Source: Eubacterium sp.
GTDB lineage: Bacteria; Bacillota; Clostridia; Lachnospirales; Lachnospiraceae
Assembly (NCBI GenBank): GCA_017539165.1
Contig: JAFYHN010000062.1
Span: forward strand, 1 to 32,535
Length of the DNA: 32,535 nucleotides
Direction: 5' to 3'
Each line of letters opens with the position of its first letter. Position 1 is the stretch's first letter. Below are positions 1 through 8,184 of the stretch, in pieces. The notes under the pieces were generated by a model. It was not told where the DNA came from. It saw only the letters and a program-made list of their open reading frames with translations, and made no database searches. A program made the position numbers and the translations under genes.

Positions 1-82
1 CAGCCCCGCCACTCACCTCCACGTGTTCTGTAGTGTGTCAGTCTTATAAGAAGATAATAACAGAAGGAAAATAGATTAGATA

Positions 83-125
83 GCGAAAGAAAAGAGGGTT
101 TCATGACCCCATCGGTGTCTTTCGC
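83..125 (+). promoter_or_regulatory. Putative hairpin around the start of the ATP-grasp gene
   Basis: GCGAAAGA at 83-90 is perfectly complementary to TCTTTCGC at 118-125. Inside it, GGGT (96-99) can pair with ACCC (106-109). The candidate ribosome-binding site (GAGGG, 94-98) and the upstream ATG (103) therefore lie within the fold. This is seen directly; a role in translational control, or as an RNA thermometer or leader, is inference. I see no clear promoter in 1-82. Confidence 0.4.
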
Positions 126-1425
126 GGAAAGACGGGTTATACATATGAAAGAGCTGGACTTGAGATTCAGACCTGTGATACTCGGTTCTGATATAACAGC
201 TTATTCAATAGCTAGAAGTTTTCATGAAGAATATGGTATCCGGCCTCTGACAATTGGTATGAGTGATTCTGGATATGTTGCGAATTCTTCATTTATAGAG
301 ACATTTACCAGACATGGAATGGATGATCCTGAAGTTGCTTTAGATATGCTTAAAGAAGTAGGAGAGAAGTATAGCTCGGATATGCAGCTTATACTTTTCG
401 GATGTGGCGACTGGTATGTAAGGATCATTATAGAGAATAAAGCACGACTGAGTGAATACTACACAATTCCGTATATAGATAAGGAATTATTTGACAAGAT
501 TGTTGATAAGAATAACTTTTATTCTTTGTGTGACTATCTAGGACTGGATTTTCCGAAGACTTATGTATATAAGTGTGACAGAGCTAATTCCCAAAACGAA
601 GCGTCATCTGAACTCAAATTGATACTTAACTCTCCTTATAATAAAGATATTACATTAGATACGCTTCCGGATTTAGAATATCCTGTTATTGCTAAACCAT
701 CTGATTCTGCTTTATATCATTACACTGAATTTGAAGATAAGAAGAAGGTTTACAAATGCGATTCAAAGGAAGAACTGGTCAACGTGCTGAAAGCGGTTGA
801 CGCTTCCGGATATGATCAGAGCTTCCTTATACAGGATATGATACCTGGCGATGATACTAATCTAAGAGTTCTTACTTGTTATTGTGATAGAAATCACAAA
901 ATGAGATTTGCAGCTTTAGGTCGTACCTTGATAGAGGACCCTACACCTACTGCAATAGGTAATTCTGTTGCTATTATAAACGAAGTTAATACAGAGATTA
1001 TTGAATCAGCAAGAAGATTCCTTGAATTCGTTGGATATACAGGCTTTGCAAGTTTCGATCTTAAATATGATTCAAGGGATAAAAAATATAAGTTTTTTGA
1101 GATAAATGTAAGATTAGGCAGAAGTAACTTCTATGTTACAGGAAGTGGATTCAGCTATGTTAAGTGGATTGTTGATGAGTATGTATATCATAAACTTCCC
1201 GACTGTGAAGTTGCTGATAAGGAATGTCTTTATTCGGTTGTACCTATGCAGGTGATTAAAAAATATGTTCCAGAAGGAGAACTTAAAAAACGTGCATTAC
1301 AACTTTGGAAAAAAGGCAAGTTAGTAAGACCTTTGTTTTATAAAGGTGAGAAAAGCATCATGAGTAAATATTACGCTTATATGAATTATTTTCATTATAT
1401 CGCTAAATTCCGTAGATATTCTTAG
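103..1425 (+). CDS. ATP-grasp carboxylate-amine ligase family protein
   Basis: An ATP-grasp protein, probably forming an amide or peptide-like bond between a carboxylate and an amine through an acyl-phosphate. The N-terminal pre-ATP-grasp segment contains PVILGSDITAYSIARSFHEE. The ATP-binding lobes include YPVIAKPSDSALY and FLIQDMIPGDDTNLRVL, and the metal-binding end is KYKFFEINVRLGRSN, with Glu and Asn in the usual places. D-aspartate ligases of peptidoglycan crossbridges belong to this family, but the substrate cannot be read from sequence. Two starts are possible. ATG 103 has GAGGG four bases upstream. ATG 145 has a poor ribosome-binding site but begins right at the conserved part (MKELDLRFRPVILG) and gives 426 aa. 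The gene sits 44 bp ahead of an asparagine-synthase-family amidotransferase, so the two probably act in one pathway. Confidence 0.75.
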   Translation: MTPSVSFAERRVIHMKELDLRFRPVILGSDITAYSIARSFHEEYGIRPLTIGMSDSGYVANSSFIETFTRHGMDDPEVALDMLKEVGEKYSSDMQLILFGCGDWYVRIIIENKARLSEYYTIPYIDKELFDKIVDKNNFYSLCDYLGLDFPKTYVYKCDRANSQNEASSELKLILNSPYNKDITLDTLPDLEYPVIAKPSDSALYHYTEFEDKKKVYKCDSKEELVNVLKAVDASGYDQSFLIQDMIPGDDTNLRVLTCYCDRNHKMRFAALGRTLIEDPTPTAIGNSVAIINEVNTEIIESARRFLEFVGYTGFASFDLKYDSRDKKYKFFEINVRLGRSNFYVTGSGFSYVKWIVDEYVYHKLPDCEVADKECLYSVVPMQVIKKYVPEGELKKRALQLWKKGKLVRPLFYKGEKSIMSKYYAYMNYFHYIAKFRRYS

Positions 1426-1469
1426 CTGCCTCATTATATGGCAAAAGCCTTGAAGGAGATTAAGACTTT

Positions 1470-3320
1470 ATGTGTGGATTTGTAGGTTTTACTAATTCAA
1501 TCACAGAAAATAAAAGATTTAATGAAACTATTATCAAGTCTATGTCCGAAAAAATAGTTCATAGGGGACCTGAACATGATGGCTACTATGTTGATAGATT
1601 TGTTTCATTAGGATTTAGAGACCTCTCAATATCAGAAGTTGGGAGTAATGGACAACCAATCATAAGCTATGATGGTTCTAAGATACTAGTGTATGACGGT
1701 GAGATCTATAATCATATGGATCTTAGAAAAGAACTTGAAAAGCTTGGATATAAATTTAACACACTATCAGATTCAGAGACAATTCTGGTAGGTTACCAGG
1801 CCTGGGGTAGAGCTGTCTTGAAAAAACTCAGAGGAATGTTTGCATTTGTTATCTGGGATAGCAAAGAAGAGAAGTTTTTCGGAGCCAGGGATATATTCGG
1901 TATTAAACCGTTTTACTATTACTTAAAGAGCAAGACATTTTTATTCGGGTCTGAGATAAAAGCATTCCTGGGACATCCGCAGTTTGAAAAGAAACTGAAT
2001 ATCAGAAAGCTTCCGGATTACCTATGCTTTGAATACATTCCAACAAATGAAACTTTTTTTAAGGATGTATATAAACTATCTCCTGGTACCTATTTTGAAT
2101 ATCAAGATGGTAAAATGACTCTGAATACATATTTTGAGTCTGAATACAATATTGACACCAGTCATAACGAAGATTACTGGGCAGAAGAAATCGATCAGAT
2201 ATTTAAGGATTCTGCCAAAATACATGCCATGACTTCAGATTATGAGGTAGGGTGCTTACTCTCATCTGGTGTTGATAGCAGTTATGTAGTACATGAAATG
2301 AATAAGCATATTGATGTTCAGACATTCTCAATCGGATTCGTCGAAAATGAATATTCTGAGATATCTGATGCTAAGAAATTTGCTGATGGAGAAAAAGTAA
2401 TAAATTACTCAAAAGATGTTTCTGCAGATGAGTTTTTCGAAATTACACCAGATATTATGTACTACATGGATGAACCTCTTCCGAATCCTTCGGCTATACC
2501 TCTTTACTTCTTAACCAAACTTGCCTCCGAGAAGGTCAAAGTTGTTCTTTCGGGAGAGGGTGCTGATGAACTCTTCGGTGGATATAATTATTATCACGAG
2601 CCGCTAGATTTTAAGAACTACATGAAGCTTCCTCAGTTTATGAGGGATGCAAGTGCTTTTGTGGTTGATAAAATGCCGGACTTTCACGGAAAACGTTTTT
2701 TGATGAGAGGAAAATATCCAATCGAAGAGAGGTTCATCAGGCATAATTATGTTTTTAATCGTTCAGAAGTATGTAATGTACTTTCAGAAACGATACCGTC
2801 GAAGGATCCGTCTTATTATACTAAACCATTCTTTGATAAATGTACGGGCTTGGATGACATTTCCAAGATGCAGTATGTTGATATCAGGACATGGCTTCCA
2901 CAGGATATACTTGTGATGAATGACCGAATGAGTATGGCAAATTCTCTGGAACTCAGAGTTCCATTTCTGGATAGAGAAATGCTCAGTATTGCTATGAAAA
3001 TTCCTGTTGAATACAGAGTTTCTCATAATACTACAAAGTATATTCTAAGAAAAGCAGCTGAGAAGAATATATCGACTGAAACGGCTTTTATGGCAAAGAA
3101 AGGATTTGTAACACCACTAAATGATTGGTTGAGACAGGATAAGTATTATAGTATTGTCAGAGATAAATTCACTGGTGATGTTGCAAAAAAGTTCTTTAAT
3201 GTTGACTATCTGCTCGAAATGCTAATGAGTCACAGAGAAGGAACTGCTAAAAATATGAAAAAAATCTGGATGATCTATGTTTTTATACTTTGGTATGAGA
3301 AGTATTTCATTGAGAATTAA
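1470..3320 (+). CDS. asnB: Asparagine synthase (glutamine-hydrolysing) family amidotransferase
   Basis: Transfers ammonia from glutamine to an ATP-activated carboxylate. The first residues are MCGFVGF, so Cys2 is the free N-terminal nucleophile of a class II glutaminase domain (about residues 2-190; RGPEHDG and YDGEIYNH are typical). The synthetase domain has an intact pyrophosphate loop, SGVDSS, at residues 266-271, followed by LSGEGADELFGGY. The length of 616 aa is normal. An AAGGAG site precedes the ATG. Family members make free asparagine, but some amidate peptidoglycan (LtsA/AsnB on meso-diaminopimelate, AsnH on D-Asp crossbridges). The ATP-grasp neighbour makes a modification role plausible but unproven. 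An intrinsic terminator follows 25 bp after the stop. Confidence 0.88.
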   Translation: MCGFVGFTNSITENKRFNETIIKSMSEKIVHRGPEHDGYYVDRFVSLGFRDLSISEVGSNGQPIISYDGSKILVYDGEIYNHMDLRKELEKLGYKFNTLSDSETILVGYQAWGRAVLKKLRGMFAFVIWDSKEEKFFGARDIFGIKPFYYYLKSKTFLFGSEIKAFLGHPQFEKKLNIRKLPDYLCFEYIPTNETFFKDVYKLSPGTYFEYQDGKMTLNTYFESEYNIDTSHNEDYWAEEIDQIFKDSAKIHAMTSDYEVGCLLSSGVDSSYVVHEMNKHIDVQTFSIGFVENEYSEISDAKKFADGEKVINYSKDVSADEFFEITPDIMYYMDEPLPNPSAIPLYFLTKLASEKVKVVLSGEGADELFGGYNYYHEPLDFKNYMKLPQFMRDASAFVVDKMPDFHGKRFLMRGKYPIEERFIRHNYVFNRSEVCNVLSETIPSKDPSYYTKPFFDKCTGLDDISKMQYVDIRTWLPQDILVMNDRMSMANSLELRVPFLDREMLSIAMKIPVEYRVSHNTTKYILRKAAEKNISTETAFMAKKGFVTPLNDWLRQDKYYSIVRDKFTGDVAKKFFNVDYLLEMLMSHREGTAKNMKKIWMIYVFILWYEKYFIEN

Positions 3321-3345
3321 GATTATGATTTATATAACAAGGTCA

Positions 3346-3397
3346 AAAAAACCTAAACATGTTCTGATATATGTGATAGAATGTGGTTAGGTTTTTT
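3346..3397 (+). terminator. Rho-independent terminator after the asnB-family gene
   Basis: AAAAAACCTAA (3346-3356) pairs perfectly over 11 bp with TTAGGTTTTTT (3387-3397), closing a 30-nt loop. The A-run on the left and T-run on the right give a U-tract in either direction. It lies immediately before the next gene, and its loop may hold that gene's promoter. Confidence 0.75.
3354..3382 (+). promoter_or_regulatory. Possible promoter inside the terminator loop
   Basis: An extended -10 (TG at 3374-3375, then A, then TAGAAT at 3377-3382) lies 17 bp downstream of a weak -35, TAAACA (3354-3359, 4 of 6 matches to TTGACA). Transcription would start near 3389, leaving a leader of about 37 nt with the GGAGG at 3412-3416. 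There is little other room for a promoter between the terminator and the next gene. Confidence 0.33.
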
Positions 3398-3425
3398 ACT
3401 TTGTTGTTTGTGGAGGTATTTTCAA

Positions 3426-4820
3426 TTGGGGTATAACGATTTTGTAAAAAAACTCAAAAATCTTGCCTGTATAGTTTCTATCGAGAAAAATTCTGACGGG
3501 ACATTTGGTGAGCCTTGTATAGAGGCTGCAAATAATCTCTATCTTCAGTCTGTCAATGTATCTCCATCTGACTTTGTTCCAAGTCGTCCATATCATGAAT
3601 ATATATACCGTGACAGTAATTTTGAGGCAATGAGTCTCAAATGTATCCGTGACGGAAGAGCTATTCATTCATATGTTGATGCCGAATTCTATAATTCGTG
3701 GATGGACATATATATGATGCCTCTGAACTCAGAAGAGGCTGATAAGGGATATCTGCTTTTCTCATATGAAATGACACCAAAAGCTGAAACAGATAAACTT
3801 ACGGATGTGTCTCCTGAAACAGCTATGCAGGTCATAAGAACAAGTATCAGACTTAGAGAAAATACTGATTTTATGAAGGCTATGGAGCTTATAGTTGAAG
3901 ATATAAGACAGATTTGCAAGGCGAATCGATGCTGTATCCTTCAGACGGATTTTAAAGCCAGAAAATGTTCTATCCTTGGACATAGCATGGTGAGTTCCGA
4001 GAGAGCCAAAAGACTCGAACATTATATAACAGATGATTTCTTTGAGATTGTCGAAGGCTGGGAAGATCTTATAGCCGGAAGCAACTGTTTTATAATACAT
4101 GACGAAAAGGATATGCTTTTAGTAAAAGAAAAGAATCCTGAATGGTATGATTCGTTAAAGTCATATGGAGTCAATAATCTTGTGTTATATCCACTCAGAA
4201 CTAACGGAGAGATAGTAGGATACATATGGGCTACGAATTTCGATATCTCAAATACACTGAGTATTAAGCAGACTCTCGAAGTTACTACATTTATTCTTGC
4301 AGCTGAGATTTCGAATCATCAGATGTTCAAAAGAATGGAAGTCCTTAGTGCTACCGATCTTTTGACAGGCCTCTATAATCGTAACGCTATGAACAACAGG
4401 ATAACCGATATTGTAACAGGTAAAGACTCATTTACTGATGCATATGGCGTAATCTTTATAGATTTAAATGGTCTTAAAGTTGTAAATGACAAAGAAGGAC
4501 ATAATGCCGGTGATCAGCTCCTAAAAGATGCGGCGGTTATGCTTAGAGAAACATTCAAGGATTGCGAGATCTATAGAGTAGGCGGTGATGAATTCCTTGT
4601 TATTGTTCTTGGTCAGTCTGAAGAACAGTTCAATAAACTCGTTGATCAGTTAAGAACTTCATCAGAGAATTCGGATCATGTAAAGGTTGCCATCGGGACA
4701 TGTTTCGGAGATTCTAAGCTAGATATAAGAAAAGCCATGCACTTCGCTGATGAACGTATGTATATTGATAAAGAAGAATATTATAATAAGCATCCTGAAT
4801 GTAAACGAAGGATGCAGTGA
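3426..4820 (+). CDS. GAF-GGDEF diguanylate cyclase
   Basis: Predicted to make cyclic di-GMP from two GTP in the cytoplasm. The start chosen is TTG 3426, nine bases after GGAGG (3412-3416). The upstream in-frame ATG at 3381 lies inside the preceding terminator and has no ribosome-binding site. The 464-aa protein has an N-terminal region without a recognised fold, a GAF-like sensor at roughly residues 130-300, and a GGDEF domain opening with DLLTGLYNRNAMNNR. The catalytic GGDEF motif is intact at residues 386-390 (YRVGGDEFLVIV). The RxxD inhibitory site expected five residues upstream is absent (FKDC there), so simple product inhibition is not expected. No transmembrane segment is obvious. manC follows after 33 bp, so the two may be cotranscribed, which would tie c-di-GMP to polysaccharide supply. 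Confidence 0.85.
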   Translation: MGYNDFVKKLKNLACIVSIEKNSDGTFGEPCIEAANNLYLQSVNVSPSDFVPSRPYHEYIYRDSNFEAMSLKCIRDGRAIHSYVDAEFYNSWMDIYMMPLNSEEADKGYLLFSYEMTPKAETDKLTDVSPETAMQVIRTSIRLRENTDFMKAMELIVEDIRQICKANRCCILQTDFKARKCSILGHSMVSSERAKRLEHYITDDFFEIVEGWEDLIAGSNCFIIHDEKDMLLVKEKNPEWYDSLKSYGVNNLVLYPLRTNGEIVGYIWATNFDISNTLSIKQTLEVTTFILAAEISNHQMFKRMEVLSATDLLTGLYNRNAMNNRITDIVTGKDSFTDAYGVIFIDLNGLKVVNDKEGHNAGDQLLKDAAVMLRETFKDCEIYRVGGDEFLVIVLGQSEEQFNKLVDQLRTSSENSDHVKVAIGTCFGDSKLDIRKAMHFADERMYIDKEEYYNKHPECKRRMQ

Positions 4821-4853
4821 ATATAACAAACTTTAGGGAAGGATTTTACTTAA

Positions 4854-6191
4854 ATGAATATTGTACTTTTATCCGGAGGTTCGGGAAAGCGTCTCTGGCC
4901 TCTCAGTAATGACATCAGATCTAAGCAGTTTATCAAGATATTTAAGAAACCCGAAAATTCAAAGGGTAATCCCGAAGATATATATGAATCAATGCTACAG
5001 CGTGTATATCGCCAGATTAAGACGGTAGACAGTGATGCAACGGTTACGATTGCAACTAGTAAGTCTCAGGTTTCTGCAATTCATAATCAGATTGGAGCTG
5101 ACGTTGGAATCAGTGTTGAACCTTGCCGTAGAGATACATTTCCTGCAATAGCTCTAGCTACTGCGTATCTTCATGATGTACAGGGAATCGGCCTTGATGA
5201 AGTGGTAGTCGTATGTCCAGTTGATCCATATGTTGATGATGAATATTTTGAGGCACTCAACAAACTTAGTGAACTCGCGGAGCAGGATGTTGCTAATCTT
5301 GTTCTGATGGGAATTGATCCGACATATCCAAGTGCAAAATATGGATATATCATTCCTTCTACGAAGGATCAGGTTTCGAAGGTCGATACATTTAGAGAGA
5401 AACCTGACGAACCAACTGCTCAGAAGTACATCGACCAGGGTGGACTCTGGAATGGTGGTGTATTTGCATATAAATTAAGATATGTTTTAGACAGAGCACA
5501 TGAACTTATCGACTTTACGGATTATGCAGATCTGTTTTCAAAATACGAAACCCTGACAAAGATCAGCTTTGACTATGCGGTTGTTGAACACGAGAAAGAT
5601 ATTGCTGTTCTAAGATTCGCAGGAGAGTGGAAAGATCTTGGTACATGGAACACTCTTAGTGAAGCGATGGATGAAAATGTCATCGGTGAGGGAATCCTAA
5701 ATGAAGAGTGTTCAAATGTGCATGTTATCAATGAGATGGGCGTTCCTATTCTTGTTATGGGAATCAAAGATGCAGTTATAAGTGCGTCAACTGACGGTAT
5801 CCTCGTTTCTGACAAAGAGCAGAGTGCAGCTATAAAACCTTTTGTTGATGAAATAAATCAGCAGGTTATGTTTGCTGAAAAGAGTTGGGGTACATACAAG
5901 GTTCTCGATGTTGAAGAAGAGAGTATCACAGTTAAGATAACCCTTAAAGCTGGGCAGCATATGAACTATCACAGCCATGAACGTAGAAATGAAGTCTGGA
6001 CTATAATCAGTGGAACTGGTAAAACTATCGTTGATGGAATGGAGCAGCCTGTTAAACCGGGAGATGTTATAACTATGGATGCTGGATGTAAGCATACTGT
6101 TATAGCTGATAGTGAGCTTCAGATTATTGAAGTGCAGCTTGGTAAAGGGATTACGGTTACTGATAAGAAGAAGTATGAGCTTAATATATAG
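4854..6191 (+). CDS. manC: Mannose-1-phosphate guanylyltransferase (GDP-mannose pyrophosphorylase), with C-terminal cupin
   Basis: Makes GDP-mannose from GTP and mannose-1-phosphate. The N-terminus carries the nucleotidyltransferase signature SGGSGKRLWPLSND with RSKQF close behind. Further motifs are FREKPDEPTA and GLWNGGVFAYKL. The C-terminal roughly 110 residues form a cupin (YHSHERRNEVWTIISGTG, then KPGDVITMDAGCKHTV), as in the bifunctional ManC/AlgA type. Because a separate class I isomerase gene lies just downstream, the cupin may be structural or partly redundant. The length of 445 aa is close to the family norm. The start follows GGGAAGGA by about 10 bases. A related hexose-1-phosphate nucleotidyltransferase is the main alternative. 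Confidence 0.85.
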   Translation: MNIVLLSGGSGKRLWPLSNDIRSKQFIKIFKKPENSKGNPEDIYESMLQRVYRQIKTVDSDATVTIATSKSQVSAIHNQIGADVGISVEPCRRDTFPAIALATAYLHDVQGIGLDEVVVVCPVDPYVDDEYFEALNKLSELAEQDVANLVLMGIDPTYPSAKYGYIIPSTKDQVSKVDTFREKPDEPTAQKYIDQGGLWNGGVFAYKLRYVLDRAHELIDFTDYADLFSKYETLTKISFDYAVVEHEKDIAVLRFAGEWKDLGTWNTLSEAMDENVIGEGILNEECSNVHVINEMGVPILVMGIKDAVISASTDGILVSDKEQSAAIKPFVDEINQQVMFAEKSWGTYKVLDVEEESITVKITLKAGQHMNYHSHERRNEVWTIISGTGKTIVDGMEQPVKPGDVITMDAGCKHTVIADSELQIIEVQLGKGITVTDKKKYELNI

Positions 6192-6200
6192 TTTTTTCAC

Positions 6201-6397
6201 AGCATTCTAATTCGCGCATGTTAGAGCATGTATGCTCAGCATCGCTTTCGCTCATGGCGGGCTCTCCCGAACGGACCACTTCGCTTACGCTACGTTTGCT
6301 AAGCTCTCACGTCGTCTTCGACTCGTGAATCGCTAAGCACCGCGACCCTTATGGCATCGCGTACACGCTCTAACATGTTCGCTTCATTTCGAATGCT
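6201..6397. repeat. GC-rich hairpin intergenic element (MITE- or REP-like)
   Basis: The ends are inverted copies of each other: AGCATTC (6201-6207) with GAATGCT (6391-6397), and CATGTTAGAGC (6217-6227) with GCTCTAACATG (6367-6377). Inside, two copies of GCTAAGC (6298-6304 and 6332-6338) can pair with one mismatch around a smaller CACG/CGTG hairpin. Base composition departs sharply from the AT-rich surroundings: 30 of 50 bases in 6251-6300 are G or C. No open frame with a credible start is present. It fills nearly all of the manC-manA gap. No target-site duplication is evident. Confidence 0.6.
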
Positions 6398-6463
6398 CGC
6401 AATAATGACATATAAGTGAGTTAAATATATTAAGCTAGTTTAAATAGAGAAAAAGGATTGGAA

Positions 6464-7456
6464 ATGGCAAGTCTTCCTTTATTACTTAAACCTGCCGCAA
6501 AGGATTATATCTGGGGTGGAAGCAGGTTGAATGATGATTTTGGTAAAAATATAAATATGTCTCCTTTGGCTGAAACTTGGGAGTGTTCTACGCATCCTGA
6601 CGGTACTTCAGTTGTGTCGGGTGGAGCGTATGACGGAGTGTTACTTAGTGAAGTTTTGAAGTATCATCCGGAATATCTTGGTATTCATCCACTGCTTATT
6701 ACAGCTGGTAAACCTGAACTCCCGATACTTATTAAGTTTATAGATGCCAAGAGTGACCTTTCCGTGCAGGTTCATCCTGATGATGAATATGCTTTAAAAA
6801 ACGAAAATAGTCTCGGTAAAACTGAGATGTGGTATGTCCTCGATGCTCGTCCGGGTTCTAAACTTGTTTATGGATTTAATCAGGATCTTAACGAAGAAAT
6901 AGTAAGACAATCAATAGAAGAGGGAACGATTGAAAAGTTTCTGAATCACGTATCGGTTCATAAGAATGATCTGTTTTTTATAGAAGCAGGAACTGTACAT
7001 GCAATAGGTGCTGGAGCTCTTATTGCCGAGATACAGGAAAATAGTAACCTTACATATCGTATCTATGATTACAATAGAAAAGATAAAAATGGAAAAGAAA
7101 GAGAACTTCACATAGATAAGGCTCTTAAGGTTGCAAATCTTAAATCATCTGCTATACCTAGACAGCCGATGAGAGTTCTCAGATATAGAAACGGATGTGC
7201 CAGCGAGCTTCTGACGCGGTGCAAATATTTCCAGGTTGAGAGACTGCTTCTCAATACAGAAATTCACCGAAATCTGACAGATTTTCAGACAAAACAAAAT
7301 AGCTTTCAAGTACTACTTTGTACTGAAGGATGTGGCATAATACTCGGCGAAAATGTGGCTTTACATTTCTTTAAAGGCGACTGTATCTTTATTCCGGCCG
7401 ACAGTATACCGCTCAAACTTCATGGGAAAGCTGAGTTTTTAAATATTTCATGCTAA
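6464..7456 (+). CDS. manA: Mannose-6-phosphate isomerase, class I
   Basis: Interconverts fructose-6-phosphate and mannose-6-phosphate, feeding GDP-mannose synthesis with the upstream manC. The short bacterial type I form (330 aa) is recognised by LKPAAKDYIWGG at the N-terminus, VQVHPDDEYA (zinc ligands Gln102 and His104), KTEMWYVL (Glu121) and IEAGTVHAIGAG (His179), then the conserved IAEIQENSNLTYRIYDYNR. The start chosen is ATG 6464, seven bases after AAAAAGG. A TTG two codons upstream sits too close to that site. A phosphomannomutase, needed between ManA and ManC, is not in this window. Confidence 0.92.
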   Translation: MASLPLLLKPAAKDYIWGGSRLNDDFGKNINMSPLAETWECSTHPDGTSVVSGGAYDGVLLSEVLKYHPEYLGIHPLLITAGKPELPILIKFIDAKSDLSVQVHPDDEYALKNENSLGKTEMWYVLDARPGSKLVYGFNQDLNEEIVRQSIEEGTIEKFLNHVSVHKNDLFFIEAGTVHAIGAGALIAEIQENSNLTYRIYDYNRKDKNGKERELHIDKALKVANLKSSAIPRQPMRVLRYRNGCASELLTRCKYFQVERLLLNTEIHRNLTDFQTKQNSFQVLLCTEGCGIILGENVALHFFKGDCIFIPADSIPLKLHGKAEFLNISC

Positions 7457-7473
7457 AGAAGAGGAACTAAACA

Positions 7474-8184
7474 ATGGAATGGATATTATTATTTAATGGG
7501 ATATCACCATATCTGTATTTTTTTATAATGACAAAACTATATGAGTATGATTCGACTAAAAATCCGAATTTTAAAGTTTACATTATCGCGTTTATCATTC
7601 AATTGATAATAACTACAATTTTAAGTATTAATTCAAAGAATAAAAGACGACTTGCAAAAGTTACAATGATAAATAAATTAGTTCAGATTCCGTATTTTAT
7701 ATTTTTCTTTTTGTTTTCTATAATGGCTGTTATGGTTGGAATGGGATTAATGGGAATTGGCCTTATATTTATTCCATTCCTTATAGCTATAGATTTCGGG
7801 GTTTTCTTAAGTACAGTTATACCGGAAGAAGCTTGTACGATAAGACTCTACACGGAAAAACATATTACATTTGGTAGTTTTCTGTTTTACATTATTGGGA
7901 ATTTCATCTATGTTTTAGATATCATTCTTTCTGTTATGATATTTAAAGATTTTAAGCGCGGAGAAGAACGTAGTAATATGGCTGCATCGCAGATGAGTGG
8001 ACCTTATATGCAACCGAACGCACATTACGTTCCGCAGCCAACCCAACAGTTCAACAGCCAATATAATCCACAATATAATACGCAATATAATCCACAACCA
8101 AATCCTGATTATAATCAGCAAAACAGTCAACAGTATTATCAGTATAATTCGCAGAATGATCAAAATATGAATAATTTACAATAA
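7474..8184 (+). CDS. Multi-pass membrane protein with Q/N/Y/P-rich C-terminal tail, unknown function
   Basis: I do not recognise a family. The first 165 or so residues contain four or more hydrophobic segments: near residues 5-18, about 29-45, a long stretch around 70-115 that could cross twice, and about 128-155. The last 70 or so residues are low complexity, rich in Gln, Asn, Tyr and Pro, and include three back-to-back four-residue units QYNP/QYNT/QYNP at residues 196-207. The gene follows manA by 17 bp with an AGAGGAA site, so it is probably cotranscribed, and it ends at a strong terminator. The tail could be a disordered or adhesive segment; this is inference. Confidence 0.7.
   Translation: MEWILLFNGISPYLYFFIMTKLYEYDSTKNPNFKVYIIAFIIQLIITTILSINSKNKRRLAKVTMINKLVQIPYFIFFFLFSIMAVMVGMGLMGIGLIFIPFLIAIDFGVFLSTVIPEEACTIRLYTEKHITFGSFLFYIIGNFIYVLDIILSVMIFKDFKRGEERSNMAASQMSGPYMQPNAHYVPQPTQQFNSQYNPQYNTQYNPQPNPDYNQQNSQQYYQYNSQNDQNMNNLQ
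8059..8094 (+). repeat. Three tandem 12-bp in-frame repeats
   Basis: CAATATAATCCA, CAATATAATACG and CAATATAATCCA follow one another without gaps and encode QYNP, QYNT and QYNP in the membrane protein's tail. Such arrays can gain or lose units by slippage without changing frame. Confidence 0.75.

Noticed and set aside
1-102. GC-richer opening sequence, possible end of an upstream gene or RNA
   Set aside because: All three plus-strand frames close within about 85 bases without a recognisable motif, and no tRNA or rRNA fold is evident; the fragment is too short to judge.
3381-3425. Upstream ATG extension of the GGDEF protein (MWLGFLLCCLW...), which looks like a membrane segment
   Set aside because: These codons lie within the terminator's right arm and its T-run and have no ribosome-binding site, while TTG 3426 has a good one.
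5787-6200. Antisense open frame of 137 codons opposite the end of manC
   Set aside because: It runs fully opposite the well-supported cupin domain, shows no recognisable motif and has composition expected of a reverse-frame shadow.
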